Assembly: GCA_016794545.1 (NCBI GenBank)
Contig: JAEUJX010000553.1
Coordinates: 1-49,863, forward strand
Direction of reading: 5' to 3'
Length of the DNA: 49,863 nucleotides
Source: Myxococcales bacterium
GTDB taxonomy: Bacteria > Myxococcota_A > Polyangia > Haliangiales > Haliangiaceae
Under the pieces are notes generated by a model. That model worked only from the letters and a program-made list of their open reading frames with translations. It was not told the origin of the DNA and did not search any database. Every line of letters begins with the position of its first letter. Positions within the stretch are counted from its first letter, which is position 1. The translations under genes and the position numbers were made by a program. Shown piece after piece: positions 18,835-28,439 of this stretch.

Positions 18835-20670
18835 ATGCGAACATGCTCGCGGTCGATGCCCTCGCCACCCGGCCCACCGCCCGCCGTCCCCGAGCGGCGG
18901 CTGGCGCTCCTCCTCGAGCGCACGGCCCGGCTGCACCGTCTGACCGCGCACCTCTCGACCGCGATGAGCCTCGAGGACGTCGCCGCGATCGTGGTCGACG
19001 AGGGCACCGACGCGCTGGCCGCGCACAGCGGCGCGCTGTGGCGCATCAGCGAGACCGGACACGAGCTCGAGCTGGTGCGGTCGCTGCGCTACCCGCCGGA
19101 GGCGATCGCGCGCGTGCAGCGCCTGGCGATCGATCCGCGCGTTCCGATCGCGGACGCGGTGCTGCGGGGCAAGCCGGTGTGGCTGTCGTCGCGCGCCGAC
19201 TATGCCGCGCGCTACGCCGAATCCGCCTCGCGCACGGAGGCGCTGACGCAGCCGCTCGACTACTCGGTCGCGGCGCTCCCGATCATGCTCGAGGGCCTGC
19301 CCGCCGGCGTGATCGCCCTGACGTTCGCCGGCGAGCGGCCGTTCGACGCGGACGAGCGCAGCTTCCTCTCGTTCGTCGCGCTCCACTGCGCGCAGGGCTT
19401 CGAGCGTGCGCGCTTGTACGAGGCCGAGAGCCGCGCTCGCAGGCGCGCGGAGGCGGCGCAGCAGCGCGCCGCGTTCCTCGCGAAGGCGAGCGCGCTGCTC
19501 GGGACGTCGCTCGACTACGAGGAGACGCTGCGCACCGTCGCGAGCCTCGCCGTGCCCGGGATCGGTGACTGGTGCGTCGTCGAGCTGGCGGACGACCACG
19601 GAGGCAGCAGGCAGGTCGCGGTGGCGCACGTCGAGCCCGAGAAGATCGAGCTGGCGTACGACGTGCGTCGCCGCTACCCGCCGGATCCGAACGGGCGGTC
19701 GGGTGTCCCGAACGTGCTGCGCACCGGCGAGTCGGAGCTCTACGAGGAGATCCCGGACGAGCTGCTCGTCAGGGGCGCGGTCGACGAGGAGCACCTCCGG
19801 ATCTCGCGCGAGCTCGGGCTGCGCTCCGCGATGTGCGTCGCGATCAAGGACCGCGGCACCGTGCTCGGCGCGATCACGTTCATCCTCGCCCGCGACGACC
19901 GCCGGTACACGCGCGACGACCTGCTGATGGCCGAGCAGCTCGCCGAGCGCATGGGCGCGGCGATCGCGAACGCCCTGCTCTACCGCAGCGCCCGCGAGGC
20001 GATCCGTGCACGCGACGACTTCATGCTGGTCGCGGGCCACGAGCTACGCACGCCGATCGCCGCGATCTCGCTGCTTCACGAGTCGCTGATCGCCGTGAAG
20101 GACGGAACGCCGCTCGAGAAGATCCGCGAGCGAGGCGAGAAGCTCCGGTCGCAGACCACGCGCCTCGCGCGCCTGGTCGAGGAGCTGCTCGACGTCTCGC
20201 GCTTGTCGGCGGGCCGGCTCTCGCTCGACCGCGACCAGGTCGACCTCGCGCAGGTCGTGCGGGACGTCACCGACCGGATGCGCGAGGAGCTCGAGCGTTC
20301 GAGGACCCCGCTCTCGCTGTCCCTCGAGCCCGTCGACGGCGAGTGGGACCGCTCGCGCCTCGATCAGATCGTCACGAACCTCGTGGGCAACGCCGGGAAG
20401 TACGGGAAGGGCGCACCGATCGACGTCGTGGTCTCGCGGCGCGGTCCTCGTGCCGAGCTGCGCGTGATCGATCGCGGCATCGGCATCGCGATCGACGATC
20501 AGCCGCGGATCTTCGAGAGATTCGAGCGCGCGGTCTCGTCGCGCCACTTCAGCGGCCTGGGTCTCGGGCTGTGGATCACGCGGCAGCTCGTCGAGGCGCA
20601 CGGCGGCACGATCCACGTCGACAGCCGCCCGGGCGAGGGCGCGACGTTCACGGTCACGTTGCCGATCTAA
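18835..20670 (+). CDS. Sensor histidine kinase with two GAF domains
   Basis: A 611-residue soluble kinase. GAF 1 spans about 40-195 and GAF 2 about 215-385, joined by an Arg/Ala-rich helix. HisKA carries H402 in VAGHELRTPIA; the ATPase domain has N515/N519, DRGIGI (546-551) and GLGLGLW (574-580). GAF domains bind small molecules or redox cofactors; the ligand cannot be predicted. No receiver is attached, so the divergent single-domain regulator is an obvious candidate partner. The start is ATG 18835, and ATG 18856 is possible. Its stop codon overlaps that of the convergent treZ gene. Confidence 0.92.
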   Translation: MRTCSRSMPSPPGPPPAVPERRLALLLERTARLHRLTAHLSTAMSLEDVAAIVVDEGTDALAAHSGALWRISETGHELELVRSLRYPPEAIARVQRLAIDPRVPIADAVLRGKPVWLSSRADYAARYAESASRTEALTQPLDYSVAALPIMLEGLPAGVIALTFAGERPFDADERSFLSFVALHCAQGFERARLYEAESRARRRAEAAQQRAAFLAKASALLGTSLDYEETLRTVASLAVPGIGDWCVVELADDHGGSRQVAVAHVEPEKIELAYDVRRRYPPDPNGRSGVPNVLRTGESELYEEIPDELLVRGAVDEEHLRISRELGLRSAMCVAIKDRGTVLGAITFILARDDRRYTRDDLLMAEQLAERMGAAIANALLYRSAREAIRARDDFMLVAGHELRTPIAAISLLHESLIAVKDGTPLEKIRERGEKLRSQTTRLARLVEELLDVSRLSAGRLSLDRDQVDLAQVVRDVTDRMREELERSRTPLSLSLEPVDGEWDRSRLDQIVTNLVGNAGKYGKGAPIDVVVSRRGPRAELRVIDRGIGIAIDDQPRIFERFERAVSSRHFSGLGLGLWITRQLVEAHGGTIHVDSRPGEGATFTVTLPI

Positions 20671-22322
20671 CGGCGGACGATCACGCAGGCCGGCGACGCG
20701 AGCACGACGTCACCCTCGATCGGGAGCGGGCGCTCGTCGAGGCTCGCGAGGATGTGAAACGGCCCGCGCGTGACCTCGAGCGCCGCGCCGCGCGTGCGAA
20801 CGGAGATCGAGTCCGGCGCCGCATCGCGCAGCGCCGCGTGCTCGCGCCGGAGCGCGATCAGCGACCGATACCAGGCGAGCATCTCGGCGTGGTCGCCGCG
20901 GTCGCGCTCCTCCCACCGCAGCACGCTCGCCTCTCGCGCCCCGGGCTCCGTCGGATCCGGGCACGCATCGTCCCAGCCGGTCAGGCCGTGCTCCCGCTTC
21001 CGGCCCTCGCGAACCGCGGTGCGCAGCGCTTCGCTGCCGAGGTCGGTGAAGTAGAGGAACGGCGTCGACGCGGCCCACTCCTCGCCCTGGAACAGCATCG
21101 GCACGAATGGCGACGTCAGCATCAGCGCCGCGGCGACCTTCGCGCGCTCGGGGCCCGCGAGCTGCCCGAGTCGATCGCCCCTCGCGCGGTTGCCGACCTG
21201 ATCGTGCGACTGGATGTACGCGACGAGCCGATCGCGGGGCAGGTCCCCGAACGGCGTGCCGTGCGGCTTGCCGCGAAACGGGGAGTGGCCGCCATCGAGC
21301 GCGTACCCGCGGGTCAGCACCTTCGCGAGGGTGTCCGGCGCCGCGAAGTCCTGGTAGAAGCCACCGTGCTCGCCGGTGACGAGCGCGTGAACCGCGTGGT
21401 GGAAGTCGTCGTTCCAGTGCGCGTCGAGCCCCCAGCCGCCGGCGCCGCGGCTCCGCACCGCCTTCGGATCGTGCTCGTCCCACTCGCCGATCAGGATCAG
21501 CGGCCGCTGCAGCTCGCGCTCGAGCTCGCGCACCGCATCGGTCAGCTCGGCGACGAAGTGGAGCTCGCCGTCGTCGCGCAGGGCGTGGAGCGCGTCGAGC
21601 CGCAGCCCGTCCGCGCCGTAGTCGCGCAGCCACGCGAGGGCGCTCTCGATCAGGAGGGCGCGCACCTCGGCGCTGCCGTCGCGATCGAGGTTGATCGCCG
21701 GCCCCCACGGGGTCATGTGCTCGGGCGTGTGATACGGACCGAGCTCGTCGACGTACGCGCCCTCCGGACCGAAGTGGTTGTGCACGACGTCGATCAGCAC
21801 GGCGAGCCCGCGCGCGTGACAGGCGCCGATCAGCTCGTGGAGACCGGCCGGCCCGCCGTAGCCGGCATGGGCCGCCCACAGATCGACGCCGTCGTAGCCC
21901 CAGCCGTGCGTGCCGGGGAACTGGGCGACCGGCAGAAGCTCGACGTGCGTGATGCCGAGCTCGACGAGGTGATCGAGGTGCTCGATCGCGCCTGCGAACG
22001 TGCCCGCGCGCGAGAACGTGCCGACGTGCAGCTCGTAGATCACCGCATCGCGGAGCGGGATGTGGCACGCGAGCGGGGCCGGCGAGAGCCCACCCGCATC
22101 GACCCAGCGCGAGGCGCCGTGGACACCGTGCGGCTGCCAGCGCGAGCGCGGATCGGGCCGCGGCGGGCCGCCGTCGATCGCGATCGCGTAGTCCTCTCCC
22201 GGGGCGAGGACCGGCCCCGCCCACCACCCGCCGCGCTCGGCGGCGGCGGGAGTCGGATCCGAGCCGCGGATCACGTCGATCCGGGATGCGCGAGGCGCCC
22301 ACACGCGGACCCGGGACGTCAT
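20667..22322 (-). CDS. treZ: Maltooligosyltrehalose trehalohydrolase (TreZ)
   Basis: Cleaves trehalose from maltooligosyl-trehalose (EC 3.2.1.141), the second step of the TreY-TreZ route from glycogen. This GH13 enzyme of 551 residues has an N-terminal beta-sandwich and a catalytic barrel with YELHVGTFS, IDVVHNHFGPEG, nucleophile D243 in DGLRLDALHA, acid E280 in LIGEWDEHD and D374 in SHDQVGN. The length fits TreZ. TreY, its usual partner, is not in this window. The start is ATG 22322 at the FHA-activator side; the stop overlaps that of the dual-GAF kinase gene. Confidence 0.92.
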   Translation of the reverse strand: MTSRVRVWAPRASRIDVIRGSDPTPAAAERGGWWAGPVLAPGEDYAIAIDGGPPRPDPRSRWQPHGVHGASRWVDAGGLSPAPLACHIPLRDAVIYELHVGTFSRAGTFAGAIEHLDHLVELGITHVELLPVAQFPGTHGWGYDGVDLWAAHAGYGGPAGLHELIGACHARGLAVLIDVVHNHFGPEGAYVDELGPYHTPEHMTPWGPAINLDRDGSAEVRALLIESALAWLRDYGADGLRLDALHALRDDGELHFVAELTDAVRELERELQRPLILIGEWDEHDPKAVRSRGAGGWGLDAHWNDDFHHAVHALVTGEHGGFYQDFAAPDTLAKVLTRGYALDGGHSPFRGKPHGTPFGDLPRDRLVAYIQSHDQVGNRARGDRLGQLAGPERAKVAAALMLTSPFVPMLFQGEEWAASTPFLYFTDLGSEALRTAVREGRKREHGLTGWDDACPDPTEPGAREASVLRWEERDRGDHAEMLAWYRSLIALRREHAALRDAAPDSISVRTRGAALEVTRGPFHILASLDERPLPIEGDVVLASPACVIVRR

Positions 22323-22408
22323 GGCGCGGTCCCCATCACGACCAGCGATGCACGCGCGATGCCATGCGAGCCCGCCCGTCGCCCGGCGACGAACCGTGCT
22401 CCGGTGGC

Positions 22409-23824
<1,416 letters not shown>

Positions 23825-23860
23825 GGCCGCGGACGTTAGCACAACGTCCGGATTTACCGT

Positions 23861-24046
23861 CTAGATCACGTGGTCGGCGACGGCCTTCCTGGTCGCCCGG
23901 AACGCGGCGTCGACCTGGCGGGCGAGGTCCTTCCCCATGCAGTCCTGGGCCTTGGGGAAGATCTCGCTCTCCTCCTCGGCGGCATGGTGGAGGACGGTCT
24001 CGACCCGCTCGGAGTAGCGGTCCTTGCGCTCGAGCCGGTTCGCCAC
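23861..24046 (-). pseudogene. C-terminal half of a hemerythrin/HHE protein (truncated)
   Basis: The 61-residue product matches only the second half of HHE hemerythrin-like proteins: VLHHAAEEESEIFPKA carries the second histidine pair and Glu ligands, followed by the last helix. The first half, with the N-terminal metal-binding His residues, is absent, and the region upstream belongs to the divergent metallo-beta-lactamase-fold gene. Without the missing ligands a diiron site could not form in the normal way. It is most likely a gene fragment, though a short translated protein starting at GTG 24046 cannot be excluded. Confidence 0.5.
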
Positions 24047-24078
24047 GGGGCTACTGGGGAGCTGCTACCCTCGGCGGC

Positions 24079-25185
24079 ATGACGCTGCCTCCGGGGATGA
24101 CTCGTCTGACCGCGCTCGACGCCGCGTGGGCCACGCGCGGCGCCGGTGCGCGCCTCGACGCCGTGCGCAAGGCAGGGCGCCGCGCGAGAGAGACGATCCT
24201 CGCGTCGGGGATGGTGCGCTGCGTGCGCACGGTCGACATCGCGACGTTCCCCTACCCGACCGCGTTCGGCCTCCAGGGCGTCGCGAGCTCGCCGGCGCCG
24301 TACGTGTTCATGCGCAACCGCATGCAGCTCGTCCAGACGCAGGCGTCGGGCACGACGATCACGATCCTCGTGAACCCCACCGACAGCGAGCGCTCGGCCG
24401 CGGCGCCGTTCTTCGCGAGGCTCGAGGAGCGCTACGGCAAGACCGTGCGCAAGCTGCTCGCGTCGTTCCACAGCTCGATCCCCGCGGCGCTCTCCGCGTG
24501 GGGCGTCTCCCCGGCCGACGTCGACTACATCACCTACGATCATCTGCACGTGCAGGACGTGCGCGGCTTGCTCGCGCCAGGGCCGAGCGGTGCGGCGTTT
24601 CTCCCGCGCGCGAGGCTCCTCGTCCAGAAGGGCGAGCTCGAGACGCTCGCGAAGCTGCACCCGCTCCAGGCGTACTGGTACATCCCGCAGGCGCTCGCGG
24701 GGATCCCGGCCGATCGGATCGTCGAGCTCGACGGCGACTACCTCGTCGGGGCCGGGTTCGCGCTCGTGCGCACGCCGGGCCACACGGCCGGCAACCACTC
24801 GCCGGTCCTCGTCACCGACCGCGGCGCGTGGACGATCAGCGAGAACGGGATCTGCGTCGATGCGTACGCGCCGGGGATCAGCGACATCCGCGGCGTCGCG
24901 CGCCACGCCCGCGACGCCGGCGTCGAGGTCATCCTGAACGCCAACACGCGTGAGGCGACGCTCGATCAGTACACGTCGATGGTGCTCGAGAAGACGATCG
25001 CCGACCCGGTGCCCGACCGGCCGGAGCTCCCGCAGCACTTCCCGTCGTCCGAGCTCGTGGCCCACGCGCTCGCTCCCGGCCTCCGTCCCACCTTCTCGCA
25101 CGGCGCGATCCGGTTCGGCGAGCTGGTGACCGCGCGGGCCGCCGCGGCGAGCCCGGCCACGATCACCGGGGCGCTGCCAGCGTGA
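24079..25185 (+). CDS. Metallo-beta-lactamase-fold protein with altered metal motif
   Basis: A 368-residue protein of the MBL-fold superfamily. The region TYDHLHVQD (H155, H157) aligns with the HxHxDH metal motif, and PGHTAGNHS gives the second His (H235). However the motif reads HxHxxD: the Asp and His expected at the third and fourth positions are Q159 and D160, so the second metal site looks changed. The C-terminal part contains RGVARHARDAG and KTIADPVP, probably completing the active site. The substrate is unknown; such proteins hydrolyse esters, lactones or phosphodiesters. Start ATG 24079, divergent from the hemerythrin fragment. Confidence 0.8.
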   Translation: MTLPPGMTRLTALDAAWATRGAGARLDAVRKAGRRARETILASGMVRCVRTVDIATFPYPTAFGLQGVASSPAPYVFMRNRMQLVQTQASGTTITILVNPTDSERSAAAPFFARLEERYGKTVRKLLASFHSSIPAALSAWGVSPADVDYITYDHLHVQDVRGLLAPGPSGAAFLPRARLLVQKGELETLAKLHPLQAYWYIPQALAGIPADRIVELDGDYLVGAGFALVRTPGHTAGNHSPVLVTDRGAWTISENGICVDAYAPGISDIRGVARHARDAGVEVILNANTREATLDQYTSMVLEKTIADPVPDRPELPQHFPSSELVAHALAPGLRPTFSHGAIRFGELVTARAAAASPATITGALPA

Positions 25186-25259
25186 CGCGGGCGCATCGCA
25201 CCGCTGCCAATCTGGCGTGCGGCGCCGTCGCCCCCGACGACGATCCGCGGCGTTGGCGG

Positions 25260-25274
25260 TGGCGCGCGCATTGC
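25260..25274 (+). promoter_or_regulatory. Sigma-54 (-24/-12) promoter match upstream of the PilT-like gene
   Basis: The 15 bases read TGGCGCG, four unconstrained bases, then TTGC, with correct spacing and one mismatch to the TGGCACG-N4-TTGC consensus. Transcription would start about 25286, only a few bases before ATG 25288, implying a leaderless message or a later start (ATG 25318). Sigma-54 control fits type IV pilus genes in general. A chance match is possible. Confidence 0.4.
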
Positions 25275-25287
25275 TGATCGATCGCGC

Positions 25288-26781
25288 ATGTCGGCGATCC
25301 AGTCCCTGCTCCGCGTGATGACGCTGCGCGACGCCGAGGCGATCATCCTCGAGGCCGGCAAGGTGCCGAGCTTGCGCCGCCGTGGCCAGGTCGAGCAGAT
25401 GGCGATGCCGCCGATCGAGGGCAAGCTGCTCGCCGACTTCGCGGAGCCGCTGACCGCGGGCCGCCCCGCGTCGGACTGGCCCTCGTCGATCCCGTTCACC
25501 GACACCGACGGCGCGACCTACTCGGTCACCGTCGAGCGCGGCGCCGCCGGCCTGCGGATGGTCGTGCGGCGCGCGAAGGCACCGCCGCCTCCCGCGCCGC
25601 CACCTGCCAGCCCGCCTGCCCCGCCGGCGACGACCGCGGGAGCCGACCCGAAGCCGCAGGCGTGGTGGGCGAAGTCGCGTGCCGCGGACCCCGGGCGCGT
25701 GCCGGCTCCCGCGCCGGCCGCCGCCGCGGCAGGCGCGAATGGCGACGCGATGGCGCGGCTCGCCGCGCTGCTCCATCCGCCGATCGCGATCGCGAAGGAC
25801 CGCGGCGCGTCGGACGTCATCGTCTCGACGGGACAGCCGGTGCGGATGCGCACCGGTGGCTACCTCGAACAGCTCGAGCTCGCGGTCGACGACGCCGAGC
25901 TCGCGGCGTGCGTCGCGCAGCTCGGCTCGAGCACCGATCACAGCGCGGAGATCGATGGCACGCGCGTGCGGATCAACGTGTTCGATCACCTCGGCGGCTT
26001 CGGCGTCGCCGCGCGCCTGATCCGCGACACCGTCCCGACGCTCGCCGAGCTCGCGCTGCCGCCGGAGATCGCGCCGGTGATCGAGCTGCGCGAGGGCCTC
26101 GTGCTGGTCTGCGGCCCGACGGGCTCGGGCAAGTCGACCACGCTCGCCTCGCTCGTCGACCTCCTGGATCAGCGGCGTGCCGCGCACGTGATCACGCTCG
26201 AGGATCCGATCGAGTACCGGTTCGCCGCGCGGCGCTGTCTGATCCACCAGCGCGAGCTCGGCACGCACATCCCCACGTTCGCGGCCGGCCTGCGGGCCGC
26301 ACTGCGCGAGGCTCCGGACGTGATCCTGCTCGGCGAGCTGCGCGACCGGGAGACGATCGCGGCCGCGCTGACCGCCGCGGAGACCGGGCACCTGGTCCTG
26401 GCGACGCTGCACGCGCCGAGCGCGGCCGGCGCGATCGACCGCGTGATCGATGCGTTCCCCGAGACCGCGCAGCGCCAGGTCCGCTGGCAGCTCGCGACGT
26501 GCCTGCGCACGGTGATCACGCAGTACCTGCTGCCGCGCAAGGACGGCGGCCGCGCGCCCGCCGCCGAGGTCGTGCCGGTGACCGCCGCGGTCGCGAACAT
26601 CATCCGCAAGGGCGACCTCCACACGCTGCCGACCGCGATCAGCACCGGCCGCGACGCCGGCATGGTCCCCCTCGAGCGCTCGCTCGCGCGGCTCGTCGAG
26701 AGCGGCGCGGTCTCGCCGCAGGTGGTGAAGAAGATCGCGGCGGATCACGATCTCCTGAGTGTGCTAACGAAGGGGAAGTGA
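25288..26781 (+). CDS. PilT-family twitching-motility ATPase with extra N-terminal domain
   Basis: A 497-residue secretion-type ATPase. Walker A is GPTGSGKS (276-283); LEDPIEYRF (about 305-312) is the Asp box; Walker B is VILLGELRD (345-353); the His box includes H375 in LATLHAPS. This fits PilT/PilU retraction ATPases of type IV pili. Residues about 1-95 look like a second, degenerate copy of the PilT N-terminal domain found at 160-250, joined by a Pro/Ala-rich linker (98-150), making it about 140 residues longer than normal PilT. It overlaps the malQ start by four bases (GTGA). The start is ATG 25288; ATG 25318 would fit the promoter match better. Confidence 0.85.
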   Translation: MSAIQSLLRVMTLRDAEAIILEAGKVPSLRRRGQVEQMAMPPIEGKLLADFAEPLTAGRPASDWPSSIPFTDTDGATYSVTVERGAAGLRMVVRRAKAPPPPAPPPASPPAPPATTAGADPKPQAWWAKSRAADPGRVPAPAPAAAAAGANGDAMARLAALLHPPIAIAKDRGASDVIVSTGQPVRMRTGGYLEQLELAVDDAELAACVAQLGSSTDHSAEIDGTRVRINVFDHLGGFGVAARLIRDTVPTLAELALPPEIAPVIELREGLVLVCGPTGSGKSTTLASLVDLLDQRRAAHVITLEDPIEYRFAARRCLIHQRELGTHIPTFAAGLRAALREAPDVILLGELRDRETIAAALTAAETGHLVLATLHAPSAAGAIDRVIDAFPETAQRQVRWQLATCLRTVITQYLLPRKDGGRAPAAEVVPVTAAVANIIRKGDLHTLPTAISTGRDAGMVPLERSLARLVESGAVSPQVVKKIAADHDLLSVLTKGK

Positions 26782-28439
26782 CGATCGCGGATGGCCTCGC
26801 GCAGCTCGGCATCAAGCGCCTCTTGCTCGCGATCCACGACCCCAGCTTCCCCGCCGATCCCGACGAGGACCTCGGCCGCGGCTCTCCGACCACGCGCGCC
26901 GCATTCCGCCTGCTCGCGATGGTGCGCGCGATGGGCTTCACCGGGCTGCAGCTCGGCCCGCAGGGCCAGACCGCGCGCGACAACCCGTCGCCGTACGACG
27001 GCACGATCTTCAGCCGTCACCTCGGCAACGTCTCGGCGGCGGCGTGGGCGGAGGTCGCCGGGGAGAGCGTGGTGGCGGCCCACCTGCTCCGGGCGCCCGG
27101 CGGACCGGCCCGGCACGGGCACGCCCACGACGCGGCGCAGGCGCTGCTCGACGCGGCCCACGCGACGCTGCCGACCGATCGCGGGCTCGCCGCGCGCCTC
27201 GCGTCGTTCTCCACCACGCACGCGACGTGGCTCGCGCGCGACGGCGCCTACGAGGCGAACGCCCACCACAACGGCGGCGCGGGCTTCCGTGGGTGGACCG
27301 AGCCCGCGGCCCCCGACGACGATCTGCGCCGGCGCGTCGTGGAGCGGTTCGCGCTCGGCCAGTTGCTCGCCCACGAGGAGCTCGCGCGGTTTCGCCGCGA
27401 GGCGCAGCGGCTCGGGCTGGCGCTCTACGGCGATCTCCAGGTCGGCTACTCCGACCGCGACGCGTGGGCGTTCCAGGACCTGTTCCTCGCGGGCTATGCG
27501 ATGGGCGCGCCGCCGTCGCGCACGAACCCCGACGGCCAGCCCTGGGGCTACCCGGTCCTCGATCCCGATCAGCTCGACGGTGCCGCGCGGGCGTTCGTCG
27601 TCGCGCGCGCGGCGAAGGCGTTCGCCGAGTACGACAGCCTGCGGATCGACCACCCGCACGGCCTGGTCTGCCCGTGGGTCTACACCGACGACGTCCGGAC
27701 GGGCGCACGGCTGTTCGATTCGCCGGACCTCCCGGATCACCCCCGGCTGGCGCGCTTCGCGATCGCGCGTCCCGACCAGCTCGATCGCACCCTGCCCCGC
27801 TACGCGGATGGCTGGGTGAAGGAGCTCTCGCCCGCGCAGATCGAGCGCTACGCGCGCGTGTTCGACGCGTTGATCGGCACCGCGCGCGCGCACGGTCGCA
27901 GGCCCGAGGACCTGTCGTGCGAGGTGCTCTCGACGATGCCGCGCCCGCTCGCCGACGTGCTCGCCCGCCACGGCCTCGGCCGGTGGCGCGTGCTGCAGAA
28001 GGCGAACCTCGACGACCCGCGCGACGTCTACCGCAGCGAGAACGCGGAGCCGCACGACTGGATCATGCTCGGCAACCACGACACCGCGCCGATCATGGGC
28101 CTCATCGCGTCGTGGCCCGCCGGCACGAGGGAGGCGTGGGCGCGTCACCTGGCGGCACGCCTGCGCCTGCCGCGGCCCGAGCGGCTCGCGTCACCGGCGT
28201 ACCTGGCGAGCTGCATGCTCGCGGAGTGCTTCGCATCGCGCGCCGAGAACGTGTCGATCTTCTTCGCCGACCTGTTCGGCTACACCGAGCGGTTCAACGT
28301 GCCCGGCGTGATCTCCGCCGACAACTGGACGCTGCGGCTGCCCCACGACTTCTCCGTGCTCCACGCGGAGCGCGTCCACGCCGGCCTCGCCCCCGACCTC
28401 GCGCTCGCCGTGCAGCTAGCGCTGTCGGCACAGCAATAG
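26778..28439 (+). CDS. malQ: 4-alpha-glucanotransferase (amylomaltase, GH77)
   Basis: Transfers maltooligosyl units between alpha-1,4-glucans (EC 2.4.1.25), recycling short glucans in glycogen and trehalose metabolism. From GTG 26778 the protein is 553 residues. Family markers are YGDLQVGYSDRDAWAF, MGAPPSRTNPDGQPWGYP, nucleophile D291 in LRIDHPHG, acid E382 in the SCEVLS segment and D435 in GNHDT. The GTG overlaps the stop of the PilT-like gene (GTGA), so the start is well set. It converges on glgB with a 24-bp overlap. The pairing with a pilus ATPase looks fortuitous; its metabolic partners are on the other strand. Confidence 0.92.
   Translation: MTIADGLAQLGIKRLLLAIHDPSFPADPDEDLGRGSPTTRAAFRLLAMVRAMGFTGLQLGPQGQTARDNPSPYDGTIFSRHLGNVSAAAWAEVAGESVVAAHLLRAPGGPARHGHAHDAAQALLDAAHATLPTDRGLAARLASFSTTHATWLARDGAYEANAHHNGGAGFRGWTEPAAPDDDLRRRVVERFALGQLLAHEELARFRREAQRLGLALYGDLQVGYSDRDAWAFQDLFLAGYAMGAPPSRTNPDGQPWGYPVLDPDQLDGAARAFVVARAAKAFAEYDSLRIDHPHGLVCPWVYTDDVRTGARLFDSPDLPDHPRLARFAIARPDQLDRTLPRYADGWVKELSPAQIERYARVFDALIGTARAHGRRPEDLSCEVLSTMPRPLADVLARHGLGRWRVLQKANLDDPRDVYRSENAEPHDWIMLGNHDTAPIMGLIASWPAGTREAWARHLAARLRLPRPERLASPAYLASCMLAECFASRAENVSIFFADLFGYTERFNVPGVISADNWTLRLPHDFSVLHAERVHAGLAPDLALAVQLALSAQQ

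Noticed and set aside
23866-26748. Minus-strand open frame of 960 residues across the MBL and PilT-like genes
   Set aside because: It spans two well-supported plus-strand genes and the intergenic gap, and carries no recognisable domain.
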